In this document: positions 1 to 13,174 of the stretch, one piece after another
Layout: every line of letters starts with the position of its first letter
How positions within the stretch are numbered: the first letter of the stretch is position 1
Origin: Actinomucor elegans
Lineage: Eukaryota; Mucoromycota; Mucoromycetes; Mucorales; Mucoraceae
Length of the DNA: 64,000 nt
Reading direction: 5' to 3'
NCBI GenBank assembly: GCA_026027325.1
Contig: JAMSLZ010000006.1
Span: forward strand, 62,001-126,000
Notes under the pieces: model-generated
The model's database searches: none
Told to the model about the DNA's origin: nothing
What the model saw: the letters and a program-made list of their open reading frames with translations, nothing else
Translations under genes and position numbers: made by a program

Positions 1-2168
1 TTTCTTTATACTCGGAATGAGTTACCATACATATTAAAACCACTGTTTAAATGAAATAAAGTTATTCGTACTTCAATTATCAACAATGAACAGCAAACTA
101 CACGTATTACTATAATCTAGTTAAAAAAGCTACTGATACATAGATCGTTTGAAGAATCCCGATCAAAGATCACTTTTGATTAGCACATCATATTTAAAGT
201 AGGCTGCTGCATCTATTAGAGCTTTTAATTAAAAAAGTATATTTTCGTAGATCATTATACTTCGTTTGCATTTTGTAGAATAGAGCTTTTTGTACTGCCT
301 AGTGCCTTCCATTAAACCCCTATATCAGCCGAACTTTAGATACACTACACTAATCCTGTTCTTTGTTTCTGTGTTGAAACTGCAAAGAATGATATGATGC
401 AAATGTTTTCTTATCGGTATACTAGCCCAGAACTAGTACATTGGGATACTAAGACACTAGTGTCACGCTTAGATCAGTTTTTTTTATAGCTGTCTCATAT
501 TCATCAAAGTGAACTAAACTTAACGGCTATTTTTTTTTTCTTTCAATAGCATTAAACACATACGAAGCTAGCCTGTATAGATTCTCAGTCAAGCTAATTG
601 TAAGAATAGGTAGGCGCTTACAGCAGCGTAGAGTACTAATGTTCCAGAGACTAAATATGGAAGGAAAAGGTGGCGGAAATGTCAGGGTATTTAGAATTAA
701 AAAGCGAGGAAGGGAGTGAGTTTATAAGGAGAAAGAAGAGGTCAAGCCACGATGCTTGCATCAATAATATCATGCGATCGTCCCTTTTAATGTATTATAT
801 TATGTAAAATATGACTAAAGAGCCTAACTCTACAGATATATTTCAGTTATTGCACAAAGCTCGATCTGCTCCTGAAACATAAAGAAAGTTTGTATCTACA
901 AACACAACAAAAGGAAACAGCTTTGACCTAATTACTATTAGAGTCTTGAGCAAGCTGTGTACCTGGACTAACTCAATATCACCGAGACCTGTAGTCAGTC
1001 TAAAGGGTTTCCACTGCAAAATGCTTTAATTGACTGAATTGCCCCAGTAAGGACTGATATATCAAGATGTTTTCTACCATTGTCAATAGCACACAGGATA
1101 AGAAGTATAATATGGTTAGAAGCATTAAATGCGTGCGCTCGTGCTTGAGTAAATTAGAAGTTATATTCGATTTATCCCAGGAATGTGTTGACATAGGGGA
1201 TGAAATGCATAGAAACACCACATCGCATCATATTAATTTTGTATGAAAAAGACACTGCGAAGGCCATTGAGATTAGAGGGGGAAAAGAGGAGCTGGTGGT
1301 TTTTTGATCTATTGTCTTCTTTAATATAATATCATCGTAATATATCCAGCCAATAGAGTTTATTAATACAGTGATCGTTACTGAGTGAACGCCCCTTTGT
1401 TTTACCTGTGTAAGTGTAACGAATAATCTCGAAACAAAAACTTATCAAGCAACATAACTACCTATCTATAGTTCCATATTGCTTTAATAACACACACGTC
1501 AGACTATAGCTTCTATTCAACCATCAATGTAATATCAGTAGTAAATATACAAGCGCAGCTGGTTGTGATTCTCACTGTATCGTATATGATGCTTTTCCCT
1601 CCTAAGCTGTAAATCACACCCTTATGTATGTATAACAATGATGTTTCTCCGAAATCAAGAAAGCATACCAAGCAATACATATATGTACATATACAAAGGG
1701 CCTCATAAAACTCCTTACCAGCTTTTCATAGCCTTTCTCGTTGTCATTATGCCTTCCTAATTCGTTGCAAAGGCCTTTCATCATGAACTGCCTTTGTCAC
1801 AACGTTGTATAATGACTATGAGCTTTATTGAACCAGTAATCACACTTGTAAAGACACGTTCAGTGCTTCAGTGTCGTAATAGACGTATTGAAGTGTCTGT
1901 ATCTGTGGTGAGACCCTATAACTCAAAGGGTTCAATGCAGTGCTAAACGGTTGCTTGTAATCATTCCTAACGTCTCGTGCTGAAAGCTCTTTATTAACTT
2001 TTCCCAGCTTGTCTCCCGCCTTATTACACAAAGGCTATCTCCTTTACTGTACGTGGAACCCCTCCTCTGCAACTCCTCTTACTGGCCAATTGATCTCTAG
2101 ATCGTCTTTATGTATATTTATCCCCTTTGTATACCAAACAGATCCCTGCTTCACGATAAAAATATAAG
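1..2168. other. Intergenic stretch upstream of the homeodomain gene
   Basis: No open frame here looks like a gene: those present are short, AT-driven and lack family motifs or splice logic. Positions about 140-222 hold a copy of the dispersed ~90 bp repeat described below, and positions about 10-50 hold what looks like its tail (ACTCGGAATGAG followed by CATATTAAAA). The last 100 bases before the homeodomain gene carry its probable core promoter. Otherwise I see nothing supported. Confidence 0.6.
140..222 (+). repeat. Copy of the dispersed ~90 bp repeat
   Basis: It reads ATAGATCGTTTGAAGAATCC, GATCAAAGATCACTTTTGAT, TAGCACATCATATTTAAAG and GGCTGCTGCATCTATTAGAG. It is alignable almost gap-free to 38463-38552. 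Confidence 0.55.
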
Positions 2169-2176
2169 TATAAATA
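2169..2176 (+). promoter_or_regulatory. TATA box of the homeodomain gene
   Basis: TATAAATA lies 59 bases before the ATG at 2235. It is the best TATA-like match in an AT-rich region, and its distance suits a short 5' leader. The assignment rests on position and consensus only. Confidence 0.4.
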
Positions 2177-2234
2177 CAGCGGATATCGCTTACAATATCG
2201 TATCATCTTTCCATTCATACAATTTTTATATAAT

Positions 2235-3340
2235 ATGTCACCCGAAATGTTAATGCAACCATTTGAACAATCCTTTACCACTTTACCGATGACAAACGGT
2301 TATTATCAACACAACAACGAAGAGGAGTATTTGTTTGGATACCCTCAACAGCCAATGGATGGAAACGGCGACTTCAGACCTACTTTCTACAACCCTTTTG
2401 AGATCAAACACCGTCGCCGCACTTCTCGTGCACAATTAAAGGTGCTTGAAAAGTCTTTTTCCGAAAATCCAAAACCAAATGCAACTGTTCGTCGTATTCT
2501 GGCCCAAAAATTGGATATGACCCCTCGTGGCGTGCAAATCTGGTTTCAGAACCGTAGAGCAAAAGCTAAGCTTCAACGCCGCAAGAGTGGAGAAGAGAGC
2601 GAAGAGTCATCTGCACAGCAACAACAACAGCAAGACTCTCCAGTCCTTTTTAACCAGTTCTTCAACAACCTCAAAGCTTGGGATAACAGCGCCAGATCCA
2701 TTGCTACCGCAGCAGCAGCTTCCTGTATCTTTGACCCTTCTTCATCCATCAACAACAACAATAACAATAATCTCGTTATGGATGACCAACAAACATCTGT
2801 AAAAATGGAAGATTGGTTCAAGATGCCTATCCACCCTCTTGCTCCAGTCATCGATCAAGCTGATGATTTTGACTTTACGTCAACCACACTCATGAGTTCT
2901 GAGGAATGGAGAAGAAAGTCTTGTCCTGCTTTGGGTGCCAAGCCTTTGAAACAAAGCTCATATGAACAATCTATCTTCCCTTTATCTTATCCTATGGAAA
3001 ACAACAGCTACAACGTAAGTGCCAATTAGTTTATAGATAACAATGTTATTAATAATTATTTTAGTTCAATCCTGCTACTAGACGTATGACAGCTGAAGAT
3101 ATCAATGGTCGTCTTGCTCAATCTTATCCTAATGGTAGCGAATGCAATACTCCCCGTTGGAACACTTTAACTCCACCCGCCACTTCAATTGATTTGTATC
3201 CAGGCTTGAATTACTCTCCTATGTCCCAGCAATTGACACCCATGCTTTCTACCGGATCTCCTGTTTCCTCTGTTGACGGTGGTTATTATGATTCTTGTAT
3301 TGATCTGCTTATTGGCTCGTCCTCTACTTGCTCATCATAG
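2235..3340 (+). CDS. Homeodomain transcription factor
   Basis: Two exons, 2235-3014 and 3065-3340, are joined across a 50 bp GTAAGT...TTTTAG intron and give 351 residues. The homeodomain spans about residues 58-117. It has the basic N-terminal arm (KHRRRTSRAQL) and the recognition-helix signature VQIWFQNRRAKAK, so DNA binding is expected in the nucleus. N-terminal to it is an acidic, aromatic stretch. C-terminal to it are Gln, Ala and Asn runs and a Ser/Pro-rich tail, as is common for activation domains. The domain is a typical 60-residue one rather than the TALE class, because no three-residue loop insertion is seen. The target genes cannot be told from sequence. The gene converges on the deubiquitinase gene, about 465 bp from stop to stop. 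Confidence 0.92.
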
Positions 3341-3805
3341 AATGTAAAGATTTAGAAAAAGTAAGGCTTGACCTGTCTTTTTTTTTTTACTTATACATAT
3401 TTTTTATACATTCATCTTATATACACATCCATCATACATATTCAGGGCAATATACTTATTGCACGCAGCAGTATCTACTCTTCATTGTCTTGCAGGTAAT
3501 GCAGACAGCCCTTATGCCCATTTTTAAATTACATATTGCATTTCATCTTACAGTATTCCCTTTTTTTTCTTTTTTTCTTTTTTACTTGGTATCATCCTCT
3601 AATAACCTGCAGTCTATTCTCCTCTTTCGAAACATTATATGCTTAATACCAGAATTGAAAACTTGTGTGTATATGCTATAGGAAACACATTCATTTTCAT
3701 CCGAATTATATACCATTCATTCTTTTCCTTTCACCGAGCTTTTGCAATTGCTGTGGTTGTGCTTGAATATTATAATAAAACTATTCCTAATAAAACCATT
3801 TTTCT

Positions 3806-6800
3806 TTATTTCACTTTGGATCTAACATAGAATAAATTATAAGCTGCCCTTGTCTAAAAAGAGCGAGGTTAATTCATTGCCCAGAATCAGTTTACTCGAC
3901 ATGACAACTTACTATCACTTTATTCTCATCACACAAAGAGAATTTACTATCATCAAAATAGTGCCATTTTTCCTGGTAACCATCTCGTACACACGCAGTA
4001 TCTATGCATTCAATCAGTGAGTCATCTATCAGTTATTGCGTTCTGAAAATTCTTACAATGACCACCAGTTAGAGACCCATAATGGTTCTAAACCAAGATA
4101 TGTTAGTTTACATATCAAGATCAATACATAAAGACTCTATTACCGATACAGCATACAAGTCGTATACAAAAGAAGGCCTATCTTGAGGCGATGGAGGAGT
4201 CATGGAAGACGGAACATATCCTGTCAAATCCAACCCTCTATTATATCTGTTTAGTATCTCGCGTAGAGAATTGCTAGTGAAATTACCTTGTAGGACACTT
4301 TACAGTGGCATCCAATTTATTCTTGAATAATCCATCCATTGAAAATCGCTTCAAGTGTATCAAAAGAATATCAGGTAATTTTGTTAGTAATAGCTGTTTA
4401 AGCGCCTTTCGTTTCTTTTGACATTTGGGGCATTTCCAGGCATCTTCTTTATCTAGCGTTTCTTCTTTGACAAACTGGTCCAAACACTGATACAGTGTGA
4501 CACTGGATAGTCTTAGTTTTTTCGCAGGGATGGGCAATGATAGTGACATAAACACGCTATATGTTGTGGAAGTCTACGTTGCATGGTTCAATGAGATTCT
4601 GTGTATAAAGATCATTGCAGAGATTTACCTGCTTGCACGACAAACATGTCAACCTACTGCGATATTGGCCTTGAAACAAGTCTACAATTATACTGGTATT
4701 TTTAGCTAGGTATTTCTCCCAAGCTATGGCACTCGCTTGCCAATCAGGGAGTTTTTCAAACTTGAGCTCTTCTTCCAAATCGTTTGTAGAGGAAGATAGC
4801 TTCATTATGGCTCTACTTTGGCTTGCATGTTGGTTCATATCTTCATGTAATCCGTCTAATAAGAGCATTAGAAACTCTTGAGAATCTTGCTGATCCCTAC
4901 CCGAGAATTGTGGTGCAAACCGCACCAGTGCATCTCGAAAAGTCATGGGCGAAATAAAATTATAGTTCTCGCTCCACATAACTCGTAACAATTCGCTGAA
5001 GCTTTCTACTAGTATGCCTCCAGTCCCTGCTTTATTGCTTCTATTTACATGCTGTCTAAATGCACCAGCTATATCCAATTGTCAATTCATGTTGTTCAGC
5101 TGTTATTTTGGAAACTTACAAATAAAATATCGCGCAAGTGGTATAGTACCACTAAGGCATTGGATGATGGAGTTCATATAGCATGTATTGCCCAGGTTTT
5201 TCAATCCCGTCGTTCCTGTGGGCACGACAGCGTTCAATTGAGAGAATGTACCACTGGTAGGACTCTTATGGATATTATTGGCTGATACATGGTGAAATTC
5301 TGCTAATGCAGATGGCCTGCTGATGGATACAGTGGGTTCAGCGGATGATGGTCTTTGCTGCTGTTGCTGGGATTGCAGGTTAGGGGTAGGTAAGTTACTA
5401 TGATGGCTGTTACTGTCATTAGAAGAATGATTGTATTGGCTGAATGCCATAGGTGGTACATCATATAGTTTGCTGGTGGTAGTTGTAAATCCATTGAAAG
5501 GATTATCTATATAAGTTCTACGACGATGCAGCCTAGGGTAAGAAGGGGGAACAGGACGCACGTCCTGCTGTTGAGGAGATGGTGCAGCTGGAGGCACTTC
5601 ATTTGTAGGGGATAATAATTCTGGATACCTAGTAGTCATTGATTCTTTTCGAGGCGCAGTTGGTAGTGGTTGAGGCATAGAGATGATGGGATTATGAATT
5701 GCAACTTGGCGATTACAGCCTGGTTCATTTTTACCGGTAAGCTATTACAAAGTATGAGCAATGAAAGCTTCAGTTAAGTCATCCAGCACTTACTGCATCA
5801 TACATAGGCGATGTATCTTGTTCAGCAGAGCTGACACTCGCAGAAGCGTTGCTACTTTTGAGCCAGTGCCTTTTCTCTTTTATTGGTCCCATTGCATTAT
5901 TAGAAAATTTGAAAACACCCCTTTCACCAACGGTAGCCTGCCATGCATCAAATCCACCCATCAACATCATTGGAGGTCTCTTTATCTGTCCGTATTCAAG
6001 CGCTTTTCTCAAATTGCTCGTTGGGGTCCCTATAGTTTCTATGCTTGAATTTTGATCATAATACACTATCAAGTCGAATCGAATCCTTTCTGCAAATAAA
6101 CTTTGCTCTGCTTGAGGGTTATTTTGTAGGTGACTTTGTATGCTTTCAGAGGTAACACTATACATATCCGGTGTCAGTTCTTTTCATTATATAGTCCAAC
6201 GAACATACATACCCTTGTTGAAGAATAGCTGGTTCTATTTGAATAATCCATTGATGTTTAACGCATCCCCGAATAAAGATATTCCTCGGCCGCACATCGA
6301 TTAACAAGATGCTAGACGGATTGTGCTTGATGGTTATCCATTTTGATAAATCGAACGGCTCTACCGCTAATATATTTGGAAATACATTCGAGGTCCAAGT
6401 AGGCAATTGAACGGCTTTGCCATCTGCCGATATAATCAATTTTTGTGACATATCTTGCACCAATTGATTCGTATCCGATTGCGATATAGCGGATATTGAT
6501 GATCTGGAGGATACTGATTGCTGTTGTTGTACGGGTATATCGTTTAAGGAATAGTGCGGAAAGTTTCGAGGGTCATGACTCGGCCTAAACGCGTATGAAG
6601 CAACTGATGTAGTTGTTGGACTTACAGGATAAACATTAAAGTGGGTATTATAAGGATTATTGGGATTGTACAGTTGTGATCTATGCCAAGCATCAATCCG
6701 TGAGGCTAAATCTTCGAGTAGTGGCAGTATTTCTTCATTTGCTCTCTAGAGTTGATATTGAATTACATATGTATTCCTATAGTTACGTTTCCTTACTTTT

Positions 6801-7230
6801 TTGAAAATTAGATAAACAGGATATCTTTTGATTTCATCATAGCCTGAATGAAAGGGTATAATTTCGACCAGTATGCTACAATATAAAAAGCTGGGTAAGT
6901 TTTACCAACTAGTTGACAGTGTATACATATAGTACCTGCAACCACGCATATAAGCGACGTACGCGTTTTCCAGATCGTTATTCAGGATTGCTAGATCACC
7001 CTTAAATATGGAGTAGAAAACAATTAATAACAAGTTTAACTTGCTTTTGAAATAGGCTTTACTTGGTTAAAGTGTTTGATGACCAAGTCAATCCAACGTT
7101 TTGCATCATAAGCTTCGGCATTAGTTTTATCAATATGAGCTCGCTGTCGAAGTTCGGCTGTTGACGAAGAAGATTGCTGTTTGAATATCAAATTACTGTT
7201 ATTATACTCTGCATTATGAGAAGTAGACAT
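3806..7230 (-). CDS. DOA4: USP8/Doa4-type ubiquitin carboxyl-terminal hydrolase
   Basis: Twelve exons (7230-7063, 7000-6936, 6875-6797, 6745-6213, 6157-5794, 5741-5120, 5068-4629, 4573-4287, 4246-4144, 4087-4057, 4001-3913, 3853-3806) give about 942 residues, like yeast Doa4 (about 926). Order of parts: a USP8-type N-terminal dimerisation region (about 30-104, with [11 protein letters not shown]); a rhodanese domain (about 230-350, with [11 protein letters not shown]) whose active-site loop reads VYYDQNSS and so lacks the catalytic Cys, as in USP8; a Gln/Ser/Pro linker; then the USP domain with Cys box LGNTCYMNS (Cys about 590), zinc-ribbon CPKCQKKR and His box [13 protein letters not shown] (His about 897). 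The family removes ubiquitin from cargo at endosomes. Start is the first in-frame ATG; an open frame of 12 codons precedes it without ATG. Exon 10 is only 31 nt. Confidence 0.93.
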
Positions 7231-10200
7231 GGCTTGACTAGTATTAGATTGGACAATTTTGCCCAAAAGGAAGATGGAAGAAAAAAAGTAAAATTGGATT
7301 CTGTTAATTCAACTTAGTAAACGCGACAGTGCATAATTACAACAGCTAATTCTTATTGGCTCTTCTCATCTCGGCCAAGTGCTGGGCTGCAACAAGCATA
7401 GTTTATCCAGCTAAGGAGCTGAGCAATAGTCAGTAAAAAGATCTGCAGAATAACAAATCAAGTTTATCCATCAAAGTATGGCTTCTGATAGAGGCCGTAG
7501 TATATTTACCAGCTCGTCTTGAACATGAAATAATAATTAAATGCGATGTTTGCCCAGATCTGCCGAGATCTACGGATTAAATTTATATATGGAAAACGCA
7601 TGTACTGTACTGCCAGCCTTGAATCACAATATAATCATTACTTTACAGTTAAACAATAGTCTTTTTCGAAAACAATTTATTTTGGGCTTGTAGTAGATGT
7701 TCGATGTATTGCTTAACTGGATCAGCTGGGACATCTAGAGACGATTAATGTTGTGCATATGAAGTATAAGTAATTTAATATGAATGCCAATAATGTAAAG
7801 TTCTCGTTATATTTAATTAAATAATGACCATGTAAAAACAACATTTCATCCATAAAATACTACTTGGAACTACATGTTAAAATGAACAAATTCAAAACAA
7901 GTCTCAAGTGCTGAAAGCATCTCCAGAATACGATGAAAAATCAATCTCCGGGAACTACATGACTTCCAACTGCTGCTATCTTGTATTTAATAAAATATCA
8001 CATTTCTTATACCAATCCCTTAAATTTCATGAGCCTACGCAGGTGTACACAGGCCTACACATATCTATACAGATTATTTGATAGTTTTTTTTTATGTAGT
8101 AGTAGTAGACAAGAGCCTTGAATGCGCAAAATGGTCAACGTAGTATCTTTTATCCAGACCGTTAGAACTCGGCATAAGGAATATACAAGCAAACAATACT
8201 CTTCCAAATTGCTCAAATTTTGTGCCATTTGTCAATGTATATAATTGCAAATGATCCAAAGAGTGTACTATGACAATAAAAATCAAGATTTAAAGTAGAT
8301 GCATACTTTAAATTTGGTAATCTTGCATTGCATTATTGTAGCATAAAATAAGCTTCCCATGTTAGATGCTAATAGACGCTATCAGGGCTATTCATACTGG
8401 TTTTAATAAATTCCGTTAAGACTTGTAATGCCTGTTAAGTTCAAATTCCTTTTGATTACTGACCTTCTGATAAAATATGTTTCTCTTCACTTCTATTGCT
8501 TGCCGTCTGTGCAACTCAACCAACTAAAGGATGGTGCATGCGAACCTAAAGGCGCTCTTATACACTCCATATAATGCATAATCAAATAGGCAGCAATCAT
8601 CTAGTTTTTATTAATACATACACAATATTGTATTCATGCGAGATTAAGTGAAATACTTGTATACAAAACCCTTAGCATTCATCAGATAACAAGATTTTCT
8701 ACAAGACTTGTTAAGCAATGAAATCGTAGATATTTTTTAACTGTTTCACACTATAGGATTCCTATTTTTTGCACAGAATATTTTTTAAAAACTAAATCTC
8801 GTAGAATCTGCCAGGTTCAATGTGAGAAACATTGATGGCTTTCTTCCAAACGTCGCATTTGAATAGCAGTACACGCCTATATTGAGTCGCCACAACTATT
8901 CATAAAGCCCCAATTATATTTTAATAGTTTTGAATGTATTATATGCCCAGACAAAATATGTAAAACTATAGCATTTACTTGTCAATTGCTAGAATATTCA
9001 ATAGAGAACAAAGTCAACTGACGCTTCAAAACACGATAAAGTCAATAATTAGGATGTACTGTTTAAATGGCTTCGGAGCATCTTATACAACATTGAAACT
9101 GCTTTTTAACATTTCGCTTTATTGACAGGCAATCGACAGGCAATCGATCGACTTATTGAATTGTTGTTTATTATCTATATCTATGCAGTCTCTATCCTGA
9201 ATCAACTACGGAATCAACAGAAATATGTACATAAAGTACTGCATTCAGTTTGTGTTCATTTGTGTGGGCAAGTAATGTCATTTTTTAAAGGATTAGTAAG
9301 GGAAGTTGGTTTTGTTAGTGATATGTTGAATGAAGTAGATATTTATACATATAACAATAACCTCCCTCTTAAGCGTATACAACTGTTGTAGTATAACCTA
9401 TTGACAGAATTGTCTCTTAATATTTATCTACCAAAGGATTTATGCATGACATAAATGCACCACTTTTACCTAAGAATACTATTTATCTCGGCGCACTACC
9501 GAGTTCTATACACTCTTATGATGTGTTACTAAAAGCTTTAATAATTAGCCTCCGCTTTGCTCTCTACTCATAGTGCGCATCAGCCTCTACTATCTTTTCA
9601 AGTTAATAAAAACTTGAGAGGGCTAGTTGATTAGAAACAAGCATGTTTTTATCTACTTTCAGTTAGGAAATAAGCGCTATTTCTTGGTTCACTGTTGAGA
9701 TAAAAATGGTTGCGGGCTATTAATGTGCGCTGTCATTACTGACCATTAGTTCAGACTCCGTGTATTATGCTTAGTCTCAGGGTACAGCATCTCCAATAGC
9801 CGTCAATGGCTATATATTAAACTCGACGTTGGTTAAAGGGTCTTTTGATAATAACCTTTCAGCATAGGTTCAAGGATGTGAATTTAGAAAATAAAAAGCG
9901 GAGACTTATTTTCACTGAGTGTAACTGGCAGGGATCACAAAATACAGGTGTTCTGACCTGGATCCACTTGATTCACTTTCATAGTGCCACCATACCCTTG
10001 GCTACTGGTAGTACATCATGCACACTATTATCAAACTATTTTCACCAGAACAAAATACACACTTCTGGGTAATCTTTGAGGCTTTTGTAAGTAATTTATA
10101 GTAGGATATAAAAACCGTTTAAACTGAAAAGATTTATAGTAATATACATATATTTCTTTGCAGAAACTCGGTAGCTCACTTTCTTTGATTTGGAGGGTAT

Positions 10201-10402
10201 TAATCCAATTAATTGGCGAAAAATTTACAAAGAAGTATATTTAAAAATTTTCAGCCTCACTCAAAATGTCTTGCTTGGTTACAGCACCACGTAGAAAAAG
10301 ATCTATTCGCCAAGATAATATTGCTTGGCATATTGGATGTACAGGGATTGAATAGTAAGTAATAAAAGAGAGAAGCACTTTTTGTCTCTATCTGCATCAA
10401 AA
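7231..10402. other. Gene-poor stretch of about 3.2 kb
   Basis: No convincing gene was found on either strand. Open frames at 8092-8286 (-) and 9122-9391 (+) lack motifs, codon pattern and splice logic. A possible repeat relic (AGATCTGCCGAGATCT then GGATTAAAT) is at about 7556-7585. At 10213-10354 (+) a short frame reads like protein (WLQHHVEKDLFAK followed by ILLGILDVQG) and ends at a good donor, GTAAGT. It may be a relic exon and is listed under findings. Confidence 0.55.
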
Positions 10403-12898
10403 ATGATTGTGAAAGGCCTACTCTTCCCTTTAGGGGTTTATCTATTCAACATTGTCGCTGTCATGACCGAAACCTTTACACCTCCAGACTTGACTCAACT
10501 ACCAAGCCCTGGTATTCCTGTTACCTCGCCTAGTGGTACACTTGCTGTATATGCTCAATCAGCATATAATATCACTGAAGCAAAGGTATGGTTGGAAAAG
10601 AATATCTAATCATTACATATGTTAAGCTTTTTTTTAAAAAAAAATCAGACTATTAGCAACCTTTACCTTTTAAATATTCAAGATAACTCGGTGGAAGAAC
10701 TCACAAAACCCTCATTTAATACTTCGGATAGTGGACCTTTCTTTTTGGATGATGAACATGTCGCCTATTTCCACTATGAATCAGAGTCAACGGAAGAAGT
10801 TGTTCAACTTTATGTGTTAGACCTAAAGAACAGGGAAGAAGGTCCCTATAGACTCACTAATTTTCCTATTGCTTTTGGAAATATCAAGTACAATGTTGAT
10901 CGCAAACTTTTGGCTTTTTCTGCTTCAGTCTACAGTGATGATGGTACTCTTGAAGGCACACTGAAGAAGGACAAAGAAATTGAATCCACTAAGAAGGATA
11001 CTGCACTGGTGTTTGATCAGCTCATGGTTAGGTAAGATAAGTTACGGATGAGTAGTTGGAAATTGTGATTAATTATGGTGACACTCTTGCCCGATAGGCA
11101 ATGGGACGCCTATGTTACTGAGAAGAAAAACAATATCTTTGTAGTAGATCTAGCTATCATTGATAGAAGATACAAAGTTTCTAGTGAGCCCATCAACTTG
11201 TTACGTAAAACTGGTTTAGAATCTCCTAGCTTTCCTCAAGGTGATGCTGGTGATTTTGATATTTCTGCAGATGCTTCTCAGATCGCTTTTGTTTTCAGGC
11301 CTACCAAGAAAGATTATGCTTGGAATACCTCTGCCCACATCTATATTGTATCTACTTTTGGCAAAGAAGAGCCTGCTGCTATCAATAAGGATATTCCCGC
11401 TGCTTCATCAAGTCCTCACTTTACATCATCTGGTCTTTTGGTATATTTCCAAATGCTGACTCCACAACACTATGCTGACCGTAACCGCATTATAGTATAT
11501 AACCTAAAGACGCAAGAGAAGAAGACTATCGCTGAATCCTGGGATAGTAGTCCTGACGAAGTAACTTCTTCAGCTGATTCCAAAGTTCTCTATGTCGCTG
11601 CTGAACAACAAGGCCGCAAAAAGATCTTCCGTATTGACCTAGAAACTGAATCTGTTGAAGTATTAACTGAAGAAAACTATGCTACTGGTCTTAGTGTTCT
11701 TCCTTCGGGAAACATTTTCTATGGCGTTAGCTCCATGAAACATCCTGTATCCCCTCATGTATTGGATGTCTCTACTAAAGAGATTTACCCTCTTGCCATT
11801 GAGTCTGGTCTTGCCAAAAAGCTGGAATCAATTGATTTTGCTGATCCTGAAGATATCAGATTCACTGGTGCTTTAGAACAAGAAGTGCATGGATGGTATT
11901 TCAAGCCTACTAACTTTAAAGAGGGAAAAAAGTATCCTGTTGCTGTCTTGGTTCATGGTGGCCCTCAAACTGCTCGAAATGATTACTGGTAAGCATGAGA
12001 GAGGATTTATTCAAACGATTGAAATCATTGACATATTCCACTGTCAAAAGGTCACCGCTTTGGAATCCTCAGATTTTTGCTGGTGCAGGATATGGTGTGG
12101 TTGCTATCAACTTTCATGGTTCCACTGGTTACGGGCAGAATTTTACTGACTCTGTTTACAATAATTGGGGATCATATCCCTTTTACGATATTGAGACAGG
12201 CCTTGATCATATTTTGAGTAAATATCCTTACCTTGATGGTGAACGTGTTGCTGGTATGGGTGGTTCTTATGGTGGTTATATGGTTAATTGGCTTAATGGT
12301 CATAGTAAAAAGTTTAAAGTTCTTGTGAATCATGCTGGTGTATTCTCTACTACTCAAATGTATTATACTGGCGGTAAGTATTGTGGTACCTACTATAATT
12401 ATTATTATGATTAACTTGTTTGGTCTTGTATAGACGAGCTTATCGAAATAGATGTAATGAACAAGCGTTTCTTAATTATATTTAGTTTACTAACCTATTC
12501 TATTCAATTTGTAGTTTGGTGGATCCCCTGTCTATCCTGAAAACAGAGTTAACTTTGAGAAATGGTCACCTTCCAATTTTGTTCAAAATTGGAAGACACC
12601 TACTTTGGTTACTCATGGTGGTCGCGATTACAGATTATCTGTTAGCCAGGCTTTATCTACATTCACTGCTCTTCAAAGACAAGATATACCTTCTCGCTTT
12701 GTCTATTTCCCTGATGAGAATCATTGGGTGTTGAAACCTACTAACTCTTTGAGATGGTATAAAGAAGGTAAATGATAAAATATTGACAGCATTATCCTGT
12801 ATACTAATTTACTTTGGCACATAGTGCTCGAATGGATCGGCAAGTATACTTCTGAGACTGGCTCAATCACTGATAATTCAACACTTTATCAAGAATAA
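10403..12898 (+). CDS. Secreted dipeptidyl-peptidase V-like serine peptidase (S9C)
   Basis: Seven exons (10403-10585, 10649-11031, 11098-11988, 12051-12373, 12434-12453, 12515-12767, 12825-12898) give 708 residues, close to fungal DPP V (about 720). A hydrophobic signal peptide covers residues 1-22. A beta-propeller-like region follows, then an alpha/beta-hydrolase domain with NFHGSTGYGQ, nucleophile GMGGSYGGYM (Ser558), GGRDYRLS (Asp638) and ENHWVL (His670). The family releases dipeptides from extracellular peptides. Exon 5 is a 20-nt micro-exon coding DELIEID; it is needed to link the active-site Ser exon to FGGSPVYPENR in frame. The start is chosen because the signal peptide follows it at once. 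The first residues after the propeller (WSPLWNPQIFA) match the family's usual W..RWNPQ.FA. Confidence 0.93.
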
Positions 12899-13174
12899 AT
12901 AGATAGACAACACTTATTTAGACTTTTAAATAAAATATCTACCCATTATTACAATATAAGCTTCATCATGTTTGCAAGCCATGGCTTCCGTTAGCATTAC
13001 CAAGTTTAAATAAACGCATATATATGATAAGAGAAGAAAAATAAGCAATAAATCCCCAATTATATTAGTGTATGGTAGAAGACACTATGAGCCATTTATT
13101 TAATAACGAAGATGGTGTATTAAATACCACCTTGTAAATATAAAGGAAATATAGAGGAGGGGGTCGCTTAGAAT

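Noticed and set aside
4557..4620. Very short intron of 21 bases between deubiquitinase exons 7 and 8
   Set aside because: A 55-base intron (4628-4574) with normal sites gives the expected sequence [20 protein letters not shown], so the 21-base option was dropped.
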